From JAZDDE01 sp039714435 (GTDB lineage Bacteria > Gemmatimonadota > Gemmatimonadetes > Palauibacterales > Palauibacteraceae), in NCBI GenBank assembly GCA_039714435.1, contig JBDLJJ010000109.1, forward strand, positions 1-9,427: DNA of 9,427 bases. Direction: 5' to 3'. Within the stretch, counting starts at the first letter, position 1; every line of letters starts with the position of its first letter. Below, piece after piece: positions 1 through 6,812 of the stretch. The translations under genes and the position numbers were made by a program. Under the pieces are notes generated by a model. That model was not told where the DNA came from. It saw only the letters and a list, made by a program, of their open reading frames with translations, and made no database searches.

Positions 1-400
1 GATCGAAGAACTGACGGACCTCCGCCTCGCTGGGCTCCACATCGGCGAACAGTATGCTGTCCCGGAAGAAGTCCACGGCGACCGCGGCCAGGTAGCGCCT
101 CTCTTCCAGCAGCGACGTGTAATCGAGCGAGTGCGTGGTATCCGGCGAACCGTACGCTCCCACTAGCCTGACGTAATCGGTCCACAGGATGGCGAGCTGC
201 TCAGCCCAGTGTCCGGTCATGGCGGAGTCAGGCATGGGCGACTCGGCGATCAACGTGCCCAGGTCTCCCGCCGAAAGCCGCGCCGCGCCCACCGTGGCGG
301 CGGCTCGTGAATGGGACGTCAGGCCCGCATCCAATACGCCGCACGAGGCCGACAGCCCGGCCGTAAACGCGACAAGGGCCGCGAGCTTCATTCTATCCAT
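1..400 (-). CDS. SurA/PpiC-type (parvulin) peptidyl-prolyl isomerase lipoprotein, N-terminal part, 3' end cut by window
   Basis: The first 133 codons are visible; the gene runs off the left edge. The product starts MDRMKLAALV and has a basic n-region, a hydrophobic core and a cysteine at residue 20 in the context LSASC, so it looks like an exported lipoprotein. After it comes AARLSAGDLGTLIAES and, at about residues 123-133, PSEAEVRQFFD. Both resemble the N-terminal chaperone region of SurA/PpiC-type proteins, where an 'S-x-x-E-V-x-x-F/Y' helix precedes the parvulin domain. The parvulin catalytic domain itself is outside the window, so the isomerase assignment is inference. The ATG at 400 overlaps the mfd stop by one base (TGATG) and has GGAG at 409-406 with a 5-nt spacer, better than the in-frame ATG at 391. 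Expected role: folding of periplasmic or outer-membrane proteins. Alternative: an unrelated lipoprotein. Confidence 0.68.
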   Translation of the reverse strand, partial: MDRMKLAALVAFTAGLSASCGVLDAGLTSHSRAAATVGAARLSAGDLGTLIAESPMPDSAMTGHWAEQLAILWTDYVRLVGAYGSPDTTHSLDYTSLLEERRYLAAVAVDFFRDSILFADVEPSEAEVRQFFD

Positions 401-3400
401 CAGAACTCCGTATCTAGATTCAAGCGGTCGAGCGCCAGCACCAGTGTTGGCGCCAGCGGTTCAGTTCCAGCGTTCGTCAGCACCAAGGATAATGGATCTG
501 TACGCCGCACTTCAACCGCGATTTGCCGGTCCGCCAGCGCTCCGCTCAACCTGGCCAGGCGCGGGATCGCGCCGGCCCGGAAATTCAGCCGCGCCGATTC
601 CTCCGACACGCGTATCGAATCCACCTCCAGCTTCCGGCTCAGGAGCTTGAGCCGGGTAGAATCGAGCAGTACGGAGACGGCCTCCGGTGGCGGTCCGAAG
701 CGGTCTCGCAGTTCCGCCTCCAGGTCGTCTACCTCCGTCGAACGGACAAGTCCGGCCAGCCTGCGGTACAGATGCATTTTCTGTTGCGAGTCCTCTATAT
801 ACTCGTCGGGAAGAAGCGCGTCACCCTCCAGCCATATCTGAGCGGGCGTTCGCTCCTCCTCGGACGGCTCTCCCTGCAGTCGTCCGACAGCCTTGCGCAG
901 CAGTCTCTGATACGCGTCGAACCCGACCGCCTGGGCGAATCCCGACTGGCTGGCTCCCAGGAGATTACCGGCGCCCCGTAGCTTAAGATCCGTCAAAGCC
1001 ACGTCGTACCCGGAACCGAGCCCCGTGTGATGCTCCAGAACGCGGAGCCGCTGAACCGCGTCGGGGGTCACGTTGGGTGGCACCAGGAGGTAGCAATACG
1101 CGCGGTGGTGGGATCGGCCCACGCGGCCTCTGAGCTGGTAGAGCTGCGCCAGTCCGAACCTGTCGGCCCGGTTTACTATCATCGTATTGGCGCTGGGAAT
1201 GTCCAGCCCGTTTTCAATTATCGAGGTGGAGACCAGCACATCGATCTCCCCTGTCATGAGATCGTCCATGGTCCGCTGAAGCACTCGTTCGTTCAAGCGG
1301 CCGTGGGCCACTGATACCCGGGCGTCAGGAACCAGGCGCTGCGCGCGCTCCGCCAGCGCGTAGATCGAATCGATCCGGTCATGGACGAAGAAGATCTGCC
1401 CGCCCCGGTCCAACTCGCGCCTCATAGCGTCGCGAAGCACCGCATCACTCCAGCCCAGCACATGCGTGATGACCGGCATCCGGTCTCGGGGCGGCGTATC
1501 GATCCGCGACATGTCCCTGAGTCCGCTCAGCGCGAGCTGCAGGGTTCTCGGAATCGGCGTAGCGGTCAGCGTCAGTACGTCGACCGAGCGCTTGAGCTCC
1601 TTGAGTCTCTCCTTGTGTTTCACTCCGAATCGTTGTTCCTCGTCGATCACCAGAAGGCCGAGATCGTGAAAAACCACATCGGCGGAGAGAAGCCGGTGCG
1701 TGCCGATCACGATATCTACCTGTCCCTCTTTCAACCCTTGCAGCACCTGTTTTTGCTGACCGGGCGAGCGCAGACGAGACAGAGCCTCGATGCGGACGGG
1801 AAAGCCCGCCAGACGGCCGCCGAATGTGTGGCTGTGTTGCTCGGCGAGAATGGTAGTAGGGGCAAGAACGGCTACCTGCTTGCCGTCCTGCACTGCCTTG
1901 AAAGCGGCCCGGATCGCTACTTCCGTCTTGCCGTAGCCCACGTCGCCACACACCAGGCGGTCCATAATGGCGGGCTGTTCCATGTCGGCCCGCGTGTCTT
2001 CCCAGGCCCGCCGCTGGTCCTCGGTGTCCTCGTACAGGAATGCGGACTCCATCTCGCGCTGCCAGCGCGTTTCCGTCCCGAAAGCGAAGCCCGGTTTCAC
2101 CTGCCGGTGTGCGTACAGATCTGTCAGCTCCGCCGCCATCTGCCTAATGGACGCTTCTGTCTTCTGCTTGAGAGCCGTCCAACGTTTGCCACCTACCTTG
2201 TGCAGCTTCGGCGGCGCAGCCTCGTCGCCCACGTCTCCCACCGCCGTCCAGCGCTCCACGAGATCGAGCCTGTAATGCGGGACGCGCAGGATCTCGCCGT
2301 CAGCATACTCGATCTTCAGAGTCTCAATGGACTCTCCGCCGGCCTCTACCTTTTCCAGGCCCCGGTATCGGCCGATGCCGTGTTCCATGTGAACCACGTA
2401 GTCACCCGCCGCGAGCGAGTTGATGCTCTCAATCGTGGCGGCTGTTCCAAGCCGTCCGGACCGCCGCAGGCGACGCGCACGGCGGAAAATCTCGTGGTCG
2501 GTCAGAACCAGCAGGCCCTCCGGTCCGCCCAGCCGGAAGCCGCCCTGAAGCGAGCCGAGGGCCAGGCGGGCGGACGTCGCGAGCCTGCGGCCCGCCAGCT
2601 CTTCTAGAATTTCCTCCAGCCGTGCCAGCTGACCGTCGTTGTCACACAGGATCAGGAGCTCCTCACCGGCCTGCTGGCTCGAGCGCACCTCCGCGAGCAG
2701 ACGCTGCATGTCGCGGTCGATCGTAGGCGGCTCCTGTATTCCGAAGTCGAGGTCCGGATTCTCCCCGCCCTCCACCACCACAATCCCGCCCAAAGCTGCC
2801 AGGCGGTCCGAACATTCGTCCGGCGGCATGACCAGAGCGTCAGCCGGCAGCGCGTCCTCCCGGTCGAGGTCAGCCCGTGCTTCTGTCGTCTCCGTCCACA
2901 GCTGGCGCCGAAGCTCCGATCCTCCGCTTCCCAGTTCGATGATCAGGGCGGAGTCCGGGATCAGTTCCAGCAGGCACATGCGCTCCACTTCCGGCCCGCC
3001 GTCCGTGGCGGATTCGCCAGTCTCTTCATGAAACAGGCCGGACCGGAGGTCTACTGGCAGCACTGCGGCCTGGTCCAGGGTTGCGGTGGATCTCTGGGTC
3101 AGCGGGTCGAAGCGCCGAAGAGATCCGACCCGTCCGTCCCATAGCTCGATCCTGAGGGGCAGAGGATCCCCGAACGGAAACACGTCCACGATCGTGCCTC
3201 GCAGGGCGTAATCCCCCAGCTCTCCTACGCTGGCGGTCCTCTGGAAGCCGCGCCGCTCCAGTTCGGCGGCGAGTTCGCCGCGTTCCAGCTCCATATCCGG
3301 CCGGAGTTCCAGCCCGAAGTCCTCCGCCGGTCCCACTGGCGAGCGTTCGACGAGACCTCTGGCCGTGGTCGCGATCACCCGGGCCCGCTCGGTGAGGAGC

Positions 3401-3753
3401 GCCGCCACGGCGTTGGCCCGCTGGGCTGAGATCTCGACGTGGGGATCCTGGTCCTCATAGGGCAGCGATTCGCGCTGGGGCAGCGTTACGCAAACCGGCG
3501 CCCCGGAGATGGTCTCGATGTCCGCCCGGAGCGCATCGGCTTCGGCAGGTGTCCGCGTGACGAGAACGATGACGCCAGGCTCAGAGCGCCCGCCCGCACC
3601 GGGCTGCCGGCCCGCCAGAGCGCTGACGACACCGGCCAGCGCCGCTCCCGGAAGCCCCGTCGCCTTGAGGTGCTCTCCGGCGGTGGGCCAGCGAAGCGAG
3701 ACCGAGGACCGCTCGAGGAGTCTCTGAAACTGATCGAGGAGGAACGGCGTCAA
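400..3753 (-). CDS. mfd: Transcription-repair coupling factor Mfd (ATP-dependent translocase)
   Basis: Mfd binds RNA polymerase stalled at DNA lesions, pushes it off by ATP-driven translocation and recruits UvrA. The 1117-residue product is close to the usual length of about 1150 and has every expected part. The UvrB-like N-terminal region includes LPYEDQDP and extends through about residue 420. The RNA-polymerase-interacting CarD-like domain begins near residue 447 (GDYVVHMEHGIGRYRG). The RecG-like translocase has Walker A GDVGYGKT near 600, DEEQ near 703, TATPIPRT near 729, STSIIENGLDIP, and RGRVGRSHHR near 874. GAGNLLGASQSG near 926 leads into the C-terminal TRCF domain. I chose the TTG at 3753: it lies one base past the stop of the upstream VWA gene and has GAGG at 3766-3763 with a 9-nt spacer. 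The frame stays open 88 codons further, but that stretch lies inside the upstream gene and does not look like Mfd. No key motif is missing. Confidence 0.96.
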   Translation of the reverse strand: MTPFLLDQFQRLLERSSVSLRWPTAGEHLKATGLPGAALAGVVSALAGRQPGAGGRSEPGVIVLVTRTPAEADALRADIETISGAPVCVTLPQRESLPYEDQDPHVEISAQRANAVAALLTERARVIATTARGLVERSPVGPAEDFGLELRPDMELERGELAAELERRGFQRTASVGELGDYALRGTIVDVFPFGDPLPLRIELWDGRVGSLRRFDPLTQRSTATLDQAAVLPVDLRSGLFHEETGESATDGGPEVERMCLLELIPDSALIIELGSGGSELRRQLWTETTEARADLDREDALPADALVMPPDECSDRLAALGGIVVVEGGENPDLDFGIQEPPTIDRDMQRLLAEVRSSQQAGEELLILCDNDGQLARLEEILEELAGRRLATSARLALGSLQGGFRLGGPEGLLVLTDHEIFRRARRLRRSGRLGTAATIESINSLAAGDYVVHMEHGIGRYRGLEKVEAGGESIETLKIEYADGEILRVPHYRLDLVERWTAVGDVGDEAAPPKLHKVGGKRWTALKQKTEASIRQMAAELTDLYAHRQVKPGFAFGTETRWQREMESAFLYEDTEDQRRAWEDTRADMEQPAIMDRLVCGDVGYGKTEVAIRAAFKAVQDGKQVAVLAPTTILAEQHSHTFGGRLAGFPVRIEALSRLRSPGQQKQVLQGLKEGQVDIVIGTHRLLSADVVFHDLGLLVIDEEQRFGVKHKERLKELKRSVDVLTLTATPIPRTLQLALSGLRDMSRIDTPPRDRMPVITHVLGWSDAVLRDAMRRELDRGGQIFFVHDRIDSIYALAERAQRLVPDARVSVAHGRLNERVLQRTMDDLMTGEIDVLVSTSIIENGLDIPSANTMIVNRADRFGLAQLYQLRGRVGRSHHRAYCYLLVPPNVTPDAVQRLRVLEHHTGLGSGYDVALTDLKLRGAGNLLGASQSGFAQAVGFDAYQRLLRKAVGRLQGEPSEEERTPAQIWLEGDALLPDEYIEDSQQKMHLYRRLAGLVRSTEVDDLEAELRDRFGPPPEAVSVLLDSTRLKLLSRKLEVDSIRVSEESARLNFRAGAIPRLARLSGALADRQIAVEVRRTDPLSLVLTNAGTEPLAPTLVLALDRLNLDTEF

Positions 3754-3754
3754 G

Positions 3755-5731
3755 TCAGCTGACCTCGGCGGTTCCGAGCCCCGCGCGCCGCGCCGAATCA
3801 GCCGGCGGAGAGGCGACCCAGGCCTCGGTAAGGGCCAGGAGCAATACCGCGAACAGAAGCCAGGGGCTGATGTCGGCCCCCCGGCGACTCTGGAAGATAG
3901 TCTCGCTCCACTCAGCGGCGTCGCCTCGCGGCACGCGGAGGATACGCCCCCCTGGCAGCGAACTCTCCAGGGCGGCGGCGGAGGCTGGCTCCAGATCCGA
4001 CTCCGAGGCCGGAACATTGACCGCCACCAGGCTCGTCGTTCCCTCCGCCCCGGCGCGGTGATGCACTCGGTAGATGCCCACGCTCCGGGGAGTAAACGGC
4101 AGTCCTCCGTCGACTCGCCGAACCTCGCCCGAGGGGAGAGAAATCGAGTCCGCGGTCGCTGGCAGGACGAGCGTAGTGCCCGCTTCCACGGGCCTGCCTG
4201 GCCAAGCGGAGCCCTGGCTCCAGCGCAGCACGAGATCTTCTACGAACGGAATCATGCCCGGGGACAGCGGAAGCGATGTGGAGGCTGAATCGAGAGGTGA
4301 GGCCAGCAAGACATACGTTCCAGCGCCAGTCCGGCCGCGGATCAGCCACGGCGAGCCGTCGGAGGTCGAGAGCAGGGCTTGGCCCTCGCTCGCTTGATCT
4401 CCGGCGGTCTGGCTCAGGAGAAACCGCGACCGGACCCGAATCTCCCTCTCGCTGCCCTCACCGGTAGGCGACTCGACGCTCAGCTCACCCCGGGAAGGGT
4501 CGCGGGACAGGACAACCTGAATGCCGCGGCCAACCAGCCACTGATTGAATCGAGCCAGCAGGAGCGGATCGGCAGGAGGAATCAGTACGAGCCGCTGAGC
4601 CGTGCCCGCTCCGGCCCCGGCGCCGCTCTGGCCGGCCCGCGGCAGGGTCGGCGCGTCTCCATCGACGACGAGAACATCAGCCGTGCCCGCTCCGGTCCGG
4701 CCTGCCGCCGCCAGCGTGGCCAGGGCCTGCTCCACGAACCCGCCTGGCGGGCCCACGTATTCCACGGCAGGCGCTGGCTCTACCTGGAGGGCGAAGAACT
4801 GGCTGTCATCCGCCCGCAGTCCGCTGGGCGGAATCTGAAGCTTGCCGTAGTGTGCACCGGGGCTCTGGGCCGAGACGCGGAAGAGGGCGGTGCTGCCCCA
4901 GGATGTGAGAGCCAGGGCCGTCGTCTGTCTCTCGCTTTCCAGACGCACCGTGACGCTATCGGTATCCGGGTCTCCGCCGTACCAGGCCACGCGGGCGGAA
5001 ATGTCCGGGTTAATGCCCTGGACGGCGGACGTGCCCGTAGACATGCGCAGCCCCTGCAGCGCTCCGTTCGGTTCGGCGCCCGGAGCCTCCGGGACGATCC
5101 AGACCAGATCACCTTCCCCGTCCACCGGCTCCTGTCCAAGACCCGACGCCTGCAAGTCGCTGAGGAGATGTACTTCCCGCTCCCGATCTCCTGCTTCGGG
5201 CAAGGCCAGAGCAGCCGCCCTGGCCGCGCTCCCGATATCACCCGCGGCGTCCGTAGGCTGGACTCTGTCCAGCGCCGCCACAGCGTCCGTAGGAGTGACG
5301 CCGACCGCTACGGCCTGGCCCACGACCGGAATGATCCAGAAGCGGTCTCGGGGTCCGGCCTCGGAGAGCGTGGTCCTGGCCCGCTCGATCTCCTCGGCCA
5401 GCAGGGTCCGCCCGGACCGCAGACGCGACATGCTGGCCGAGTTGTCGAGCACTATGGCCACATTGGTTGGCCTGTGGTCGCCGGCGCCGCCGCGCCCGAC
5501 CAGGGGCGTCGCCGCGGCCAGCGCGATAAGCACTACCAGGCTGAGCCGCAGCGCCAGCAGGAGGAGGTCTCGAAGCCGCACCGATCGGGCGTGCTCCCGC
5601 TGCGAGGACTGCAGATAGCGGAGCGCCGGGAACGACACCCGCTGCCGGGTATCCCTGTGAAGCAGATGGATCAGCAGCGGCACGGCCACGAGCGCGGACA
5701 GGGCCAGCGCCCAGGGGTGGAGAAAGCTCAT
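3755..5731 (-). CDS. BatA-like membrane protein with VWA domain
   Basis: A 658-residue membrane protein. The N-terminus, MSFLHPWALALSALVAVPLL, is the typical BatA-type membrane start (Aerotolerance regulator N-terminal family). It has one helix at about 6-24, a linker with VSFPALRYL, and a second helix at about 55-78. A von Willebrand A domain follows, with metal-site motif D96-N-S98-A-S100 (DxSxS), a possible third-loop T160 and S191-D192. The large remainder, about 210-615, is probably periplasmic and not assignable by eye; ADVLVVDG may begin a glutamine-amidotransferase-like fold, as in some BatA relatives. A last hydrophobic helix lies at about 623-641. VWA domains bind protein partners through Mg2+. 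The ATG at 5731 overlaps the DUF58 stop as ATGA and has no clear Shine-Dalgarno sequence, so translation probably depends on coupling. An extension to 5839 in the same frame overlaps DUF58 and is rejected. Confidence 0.87.
   Translation of the reverse strand: MSFLHPWALALSALVAVPLLIHLLHRDTRQRVSFPALRYLQSSQREHARSVRLRDLLLLALRLSLVVLIALAAATPLVGRGGAGDHRPTNVAIVLDNSASMSRLRSGRTLLAEEIERARTTLSEAGPRDRFWIIPVVGQAVAVGVTPTDAVAALDRVQPTDAAGDIGSAARAAALALPEAGDREREVHLLSDLQASGLGQEPVDGEGDLVWIVPEAPGAEPNGALQGLRMSTGTSAVQGINPDISARVAWYGGDPDTDSVTVRLESERQTTALALTSWGSTALFRVSAQSPGAHYGKLQIPPSGLRADDSQFFALQVEPAPAVEYVGPPGGFVEQALATLAAAGRTGAGTADVLVVDGDAPTLPRAGQSGAGAGAGTAQRLVLIPPADPLLLARFNQWLVGRGIQVVLSRDPSRGELSVESPTGEGSEREIRVRSRFLLSQTAGDQASEGQALLSTSDGSPWLIRGRTGAGTYVLLASPLDSASTSLPLSPGMIPFVEDLVLRWSQGSAWPGRPVEAGTTLVLPATADSISLPSGEVRRVDGGLPFTPRSVGIYRVHHRAGAEGTTSLVAVNVPASESDLEPASAAALESSLPGGRILRVPRGDAAEWSETIFQSRRGADISPWLLFAVLLLALTEAWVASPPADSARRAGLGTAEVS
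4598..4695. repeat. 17-bp exact direct repeat inside the BatA-like gene
   Basis: AGCCGTGCCCGCTCCGG occurs at 4598-4614 and 4679-4695, 81 bp apart, an exact multiple of three. On the coding strand both copies encode GAGTA, followed by a hydrophobic strand: GAGTADVLVV and, 27 residues later, GAGTAQRLVL. A diverged third instance, RTGAGTYVLLA, lies further downstream in the protein. It may be a small in-frame duplication or a repeated beta-strand/turn unit. Confidence 0.6.
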
Positions 5732-6681
5732 CCGAGCCGGACGCGTTTCTGCAGGTAGCTTCCCAGAGCCGTTCCGAGAGGAGTGTCGGTGCTCACGACG
5801 TGGTAGTCGGCCCCCATCCTCAGCGCCTCCAGCCGCCACTCGTGGATCGCCTCGGAGACAGCCTCCCGGTAATGCTTGCGCAGCGCAGCCGAATTAGTGC
5901 GGAGTTCGTCCCCGGACTCAGGATCGAAGAAGACCGCCTCTCCCGCTGAGGGGAGCTCCAGCTCGGCCGGGTCCATTACATGCAGCATCAGTACCTCATG
6001 GCCCCTGTGCCGCAGGTAACGCAGAGCGCTGAGGGTGGCATCGGCCTGCACTAGAAGATCTGAGATCAGGATGACGAGCCCGCGGCGCCTGAGCCGGACA
6101 GCGACGTCCTTCACGGCTGCACCGGCGTCCGTGCCGCCTCCGTCTTTTAGCCCCGCCAGGCTGCTCAGCACGGTCGAAACGTGCCGGCGAGAGCCGCGCG
6201 GATGAAGGTGGAGACGCACCTCGTCGTCGAAGGCCAGGAGACCGACCGCATCACCCTGCCGGGCCAGCAACATGGTCAGCGAGGCGGCCAGCATGCGCCC
6301 GTAGTGGAGCTTGGACACGAATCTCCCCGCCTCCGATGTCCACGCCATCGAGGTACTTACATCCAGAAGCAGATAGGCGCGAAGATTCGTCTCTTCTTCG
6401 AATTGCTTGATGTACAGGCGGTCGGAGCGCGCGTACATCTTCCAGTCCAGAAAACGAGGGTCATCACCCGGATTGTAGGCTCTATTCTCAGCGAATTCGA
6501 CCGAAAAGCCGCGGTGTGGCGACCTGTGGAGCCCGATCAGGAACCCGTCCACTACGCCGCGGGCGACCAGCTCCAGGTTACCCAGGTCGGCCAGCTTGTG
6601 CGGATCGAGTTGGTCAGGCCGGTCCGCCTTGCCGGGCCGGTCCGCTGCTTTGCGCTCCTGTGCTCTTACTTCCGCCGCCAT
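5728..6681 (-). CDS. DUF58 domain protein (VWA-like, Bat/MoxR-associated)
   Basis: A soluble 317-residue protein with no membrane helix. After a charged N-terminal tail (about 1-30) comes the DUF58 hallmark: SPHRGFSVEFAENRAYNPGD at about 54-73, then DPRFLDWKMYARSD and KQFEEE ending at 97. A VWA-type metal site follows: D107-V-S109-T-S111, T184 in GGGTDAG and D208 in ISDLL. Family members are usually encoded next to MoxR AAA+ ATPases and BatA-like proteins and are thought to act in chaperone-like or stress roles; the biochemical function is not established. It is the first gene of the minus-strand operon and overlaps the next gene by 4 nt. The ATG at 6681 is chosen because upstream in-frame sequence does not resemble the family. 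The nearest Shine-Dalgarno, AGGAG at 6698-6694, is 12 nt away, which is long, and an out-of-frame ATG lies between. Confidence 0.93.
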   Translation of the reverse strand: MAAEVRAQERKAADRPGKADRPDQLDPHKLADLGNLELVARGVVDGFLIGLHRSPHRGFSVEFAENRAYNPGDDPRFLDWKMYARSDRLYIKQFEEETNLRAYLLLDVSTSMAWTSEAGRFVSKLHYGRMLAASLTMLLARQGDAVGLLAFDDEVRLHLHPRGSRRHVSTVLSSLAGLKDGGGTDAGAAVKDVAVRLRRRGLVILISDLLVQADATLSALRYLRHRGHEVLMLHVMDPAELELPSAGEAVFFDPESGDELRTNSAALRKHYREAVSEAIHEWRLEALRMGADYHVVSTDTPLGTALGSYLQKRVRLG

Positions 6682-6812
6682 CGCAGCATCACTCTCCTCA
6701 GGCAAAGTGTTATGGTCCAACGAATGGTGCTCAAAGAGCGTCCAATGTACGAGGCTCAAGAGAATCAGCTCAGCCAAGCCACGCGCTGGAGTGAACACTA
6801 ACACAGGACGAT
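6682..6812. promoter_or_regulatory. Divergent intergenic region between the DUF58 operon and the M28 peptidase gene
   Basis: This gap must carry the promoter for the four-gene minus-strand operon and most likely one for the plus-strand peptidase gene. The clearest structure is the 25-bp imperfect tandem repeat at 6715-6762. A short dyad, AGTG-AA-CACT, lies at 6790-6799 just upstream of the peptidase ribosome binding site (AGGA, 6805-6808). On the minus strand CTTTGA (6736-6731) is 17 nt from ATAACA (6713-6708), a weak resemblance to a sigma-70 promoter that would leave a leader of about 20 nt before DUF58. I find no convincing -35/-10 pair on the plus strand. Confidence 0.4.
6715..6762. repeat. 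Imperfect 25-bp tandem repeat (two copies) in divergent promoter region
   Basis: Copy 1 begins GTCCAA at 6715-6720, then 8 variable bases, then GCTCAAAGAG at 6729-6738. Copy 2 begins GTCCAA at 6740-6745, then 8 variable bases, then GCTCAAGAG at 6754-6762. The two conserved hexamers keep exactly the same 8-base spacing, and the copies are offset by 25 bp. Of the first 20 aligned positions, 15 are identical. The arrangement suggests paired binding sites for a regulator between two divergent genes; that role is inference. Confidence 0.6.

Noticed and set aside
1381..2607. Long plus-strand open frame of 408 codons opposite mfd
   Set aside because: It lies entirely antisense to conserved Mfd translocase sequence, has no recognisable domain, and is expected from high-GC codon bias.
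3754..4017. N-terminal extension of the mfd frame
   Set aside because: It overlaps the end of the BatA-like gene, is Arg/Pro/Ser-rich, and does not resemble Mfd; the TTG at 3753 has a proper ribosome binding site.
4379..5758. Long plus-strand open frame of 459 codons opposite the BatA-like gene
   Set aside because: It is antisense to the VWA gene, is rich in Arg, Gly and Pro with no domain, and fits a GC-rich shadow frame.
5732..5839. N-terminal extension of the BatA-like gene
   Set aside because: The family begins at MSFLHPW; the extra residues are the shadow of the DUF58 C-terminus.
6682..6804. N-terminal extension of DUF58 with a hydrophobic stretch
   Set aside because: It spans the divergent regulatory region and tandem repeat, and DUF58 proteins of this type start shortly before the charged tail; the apparent helix is probably untranslated.
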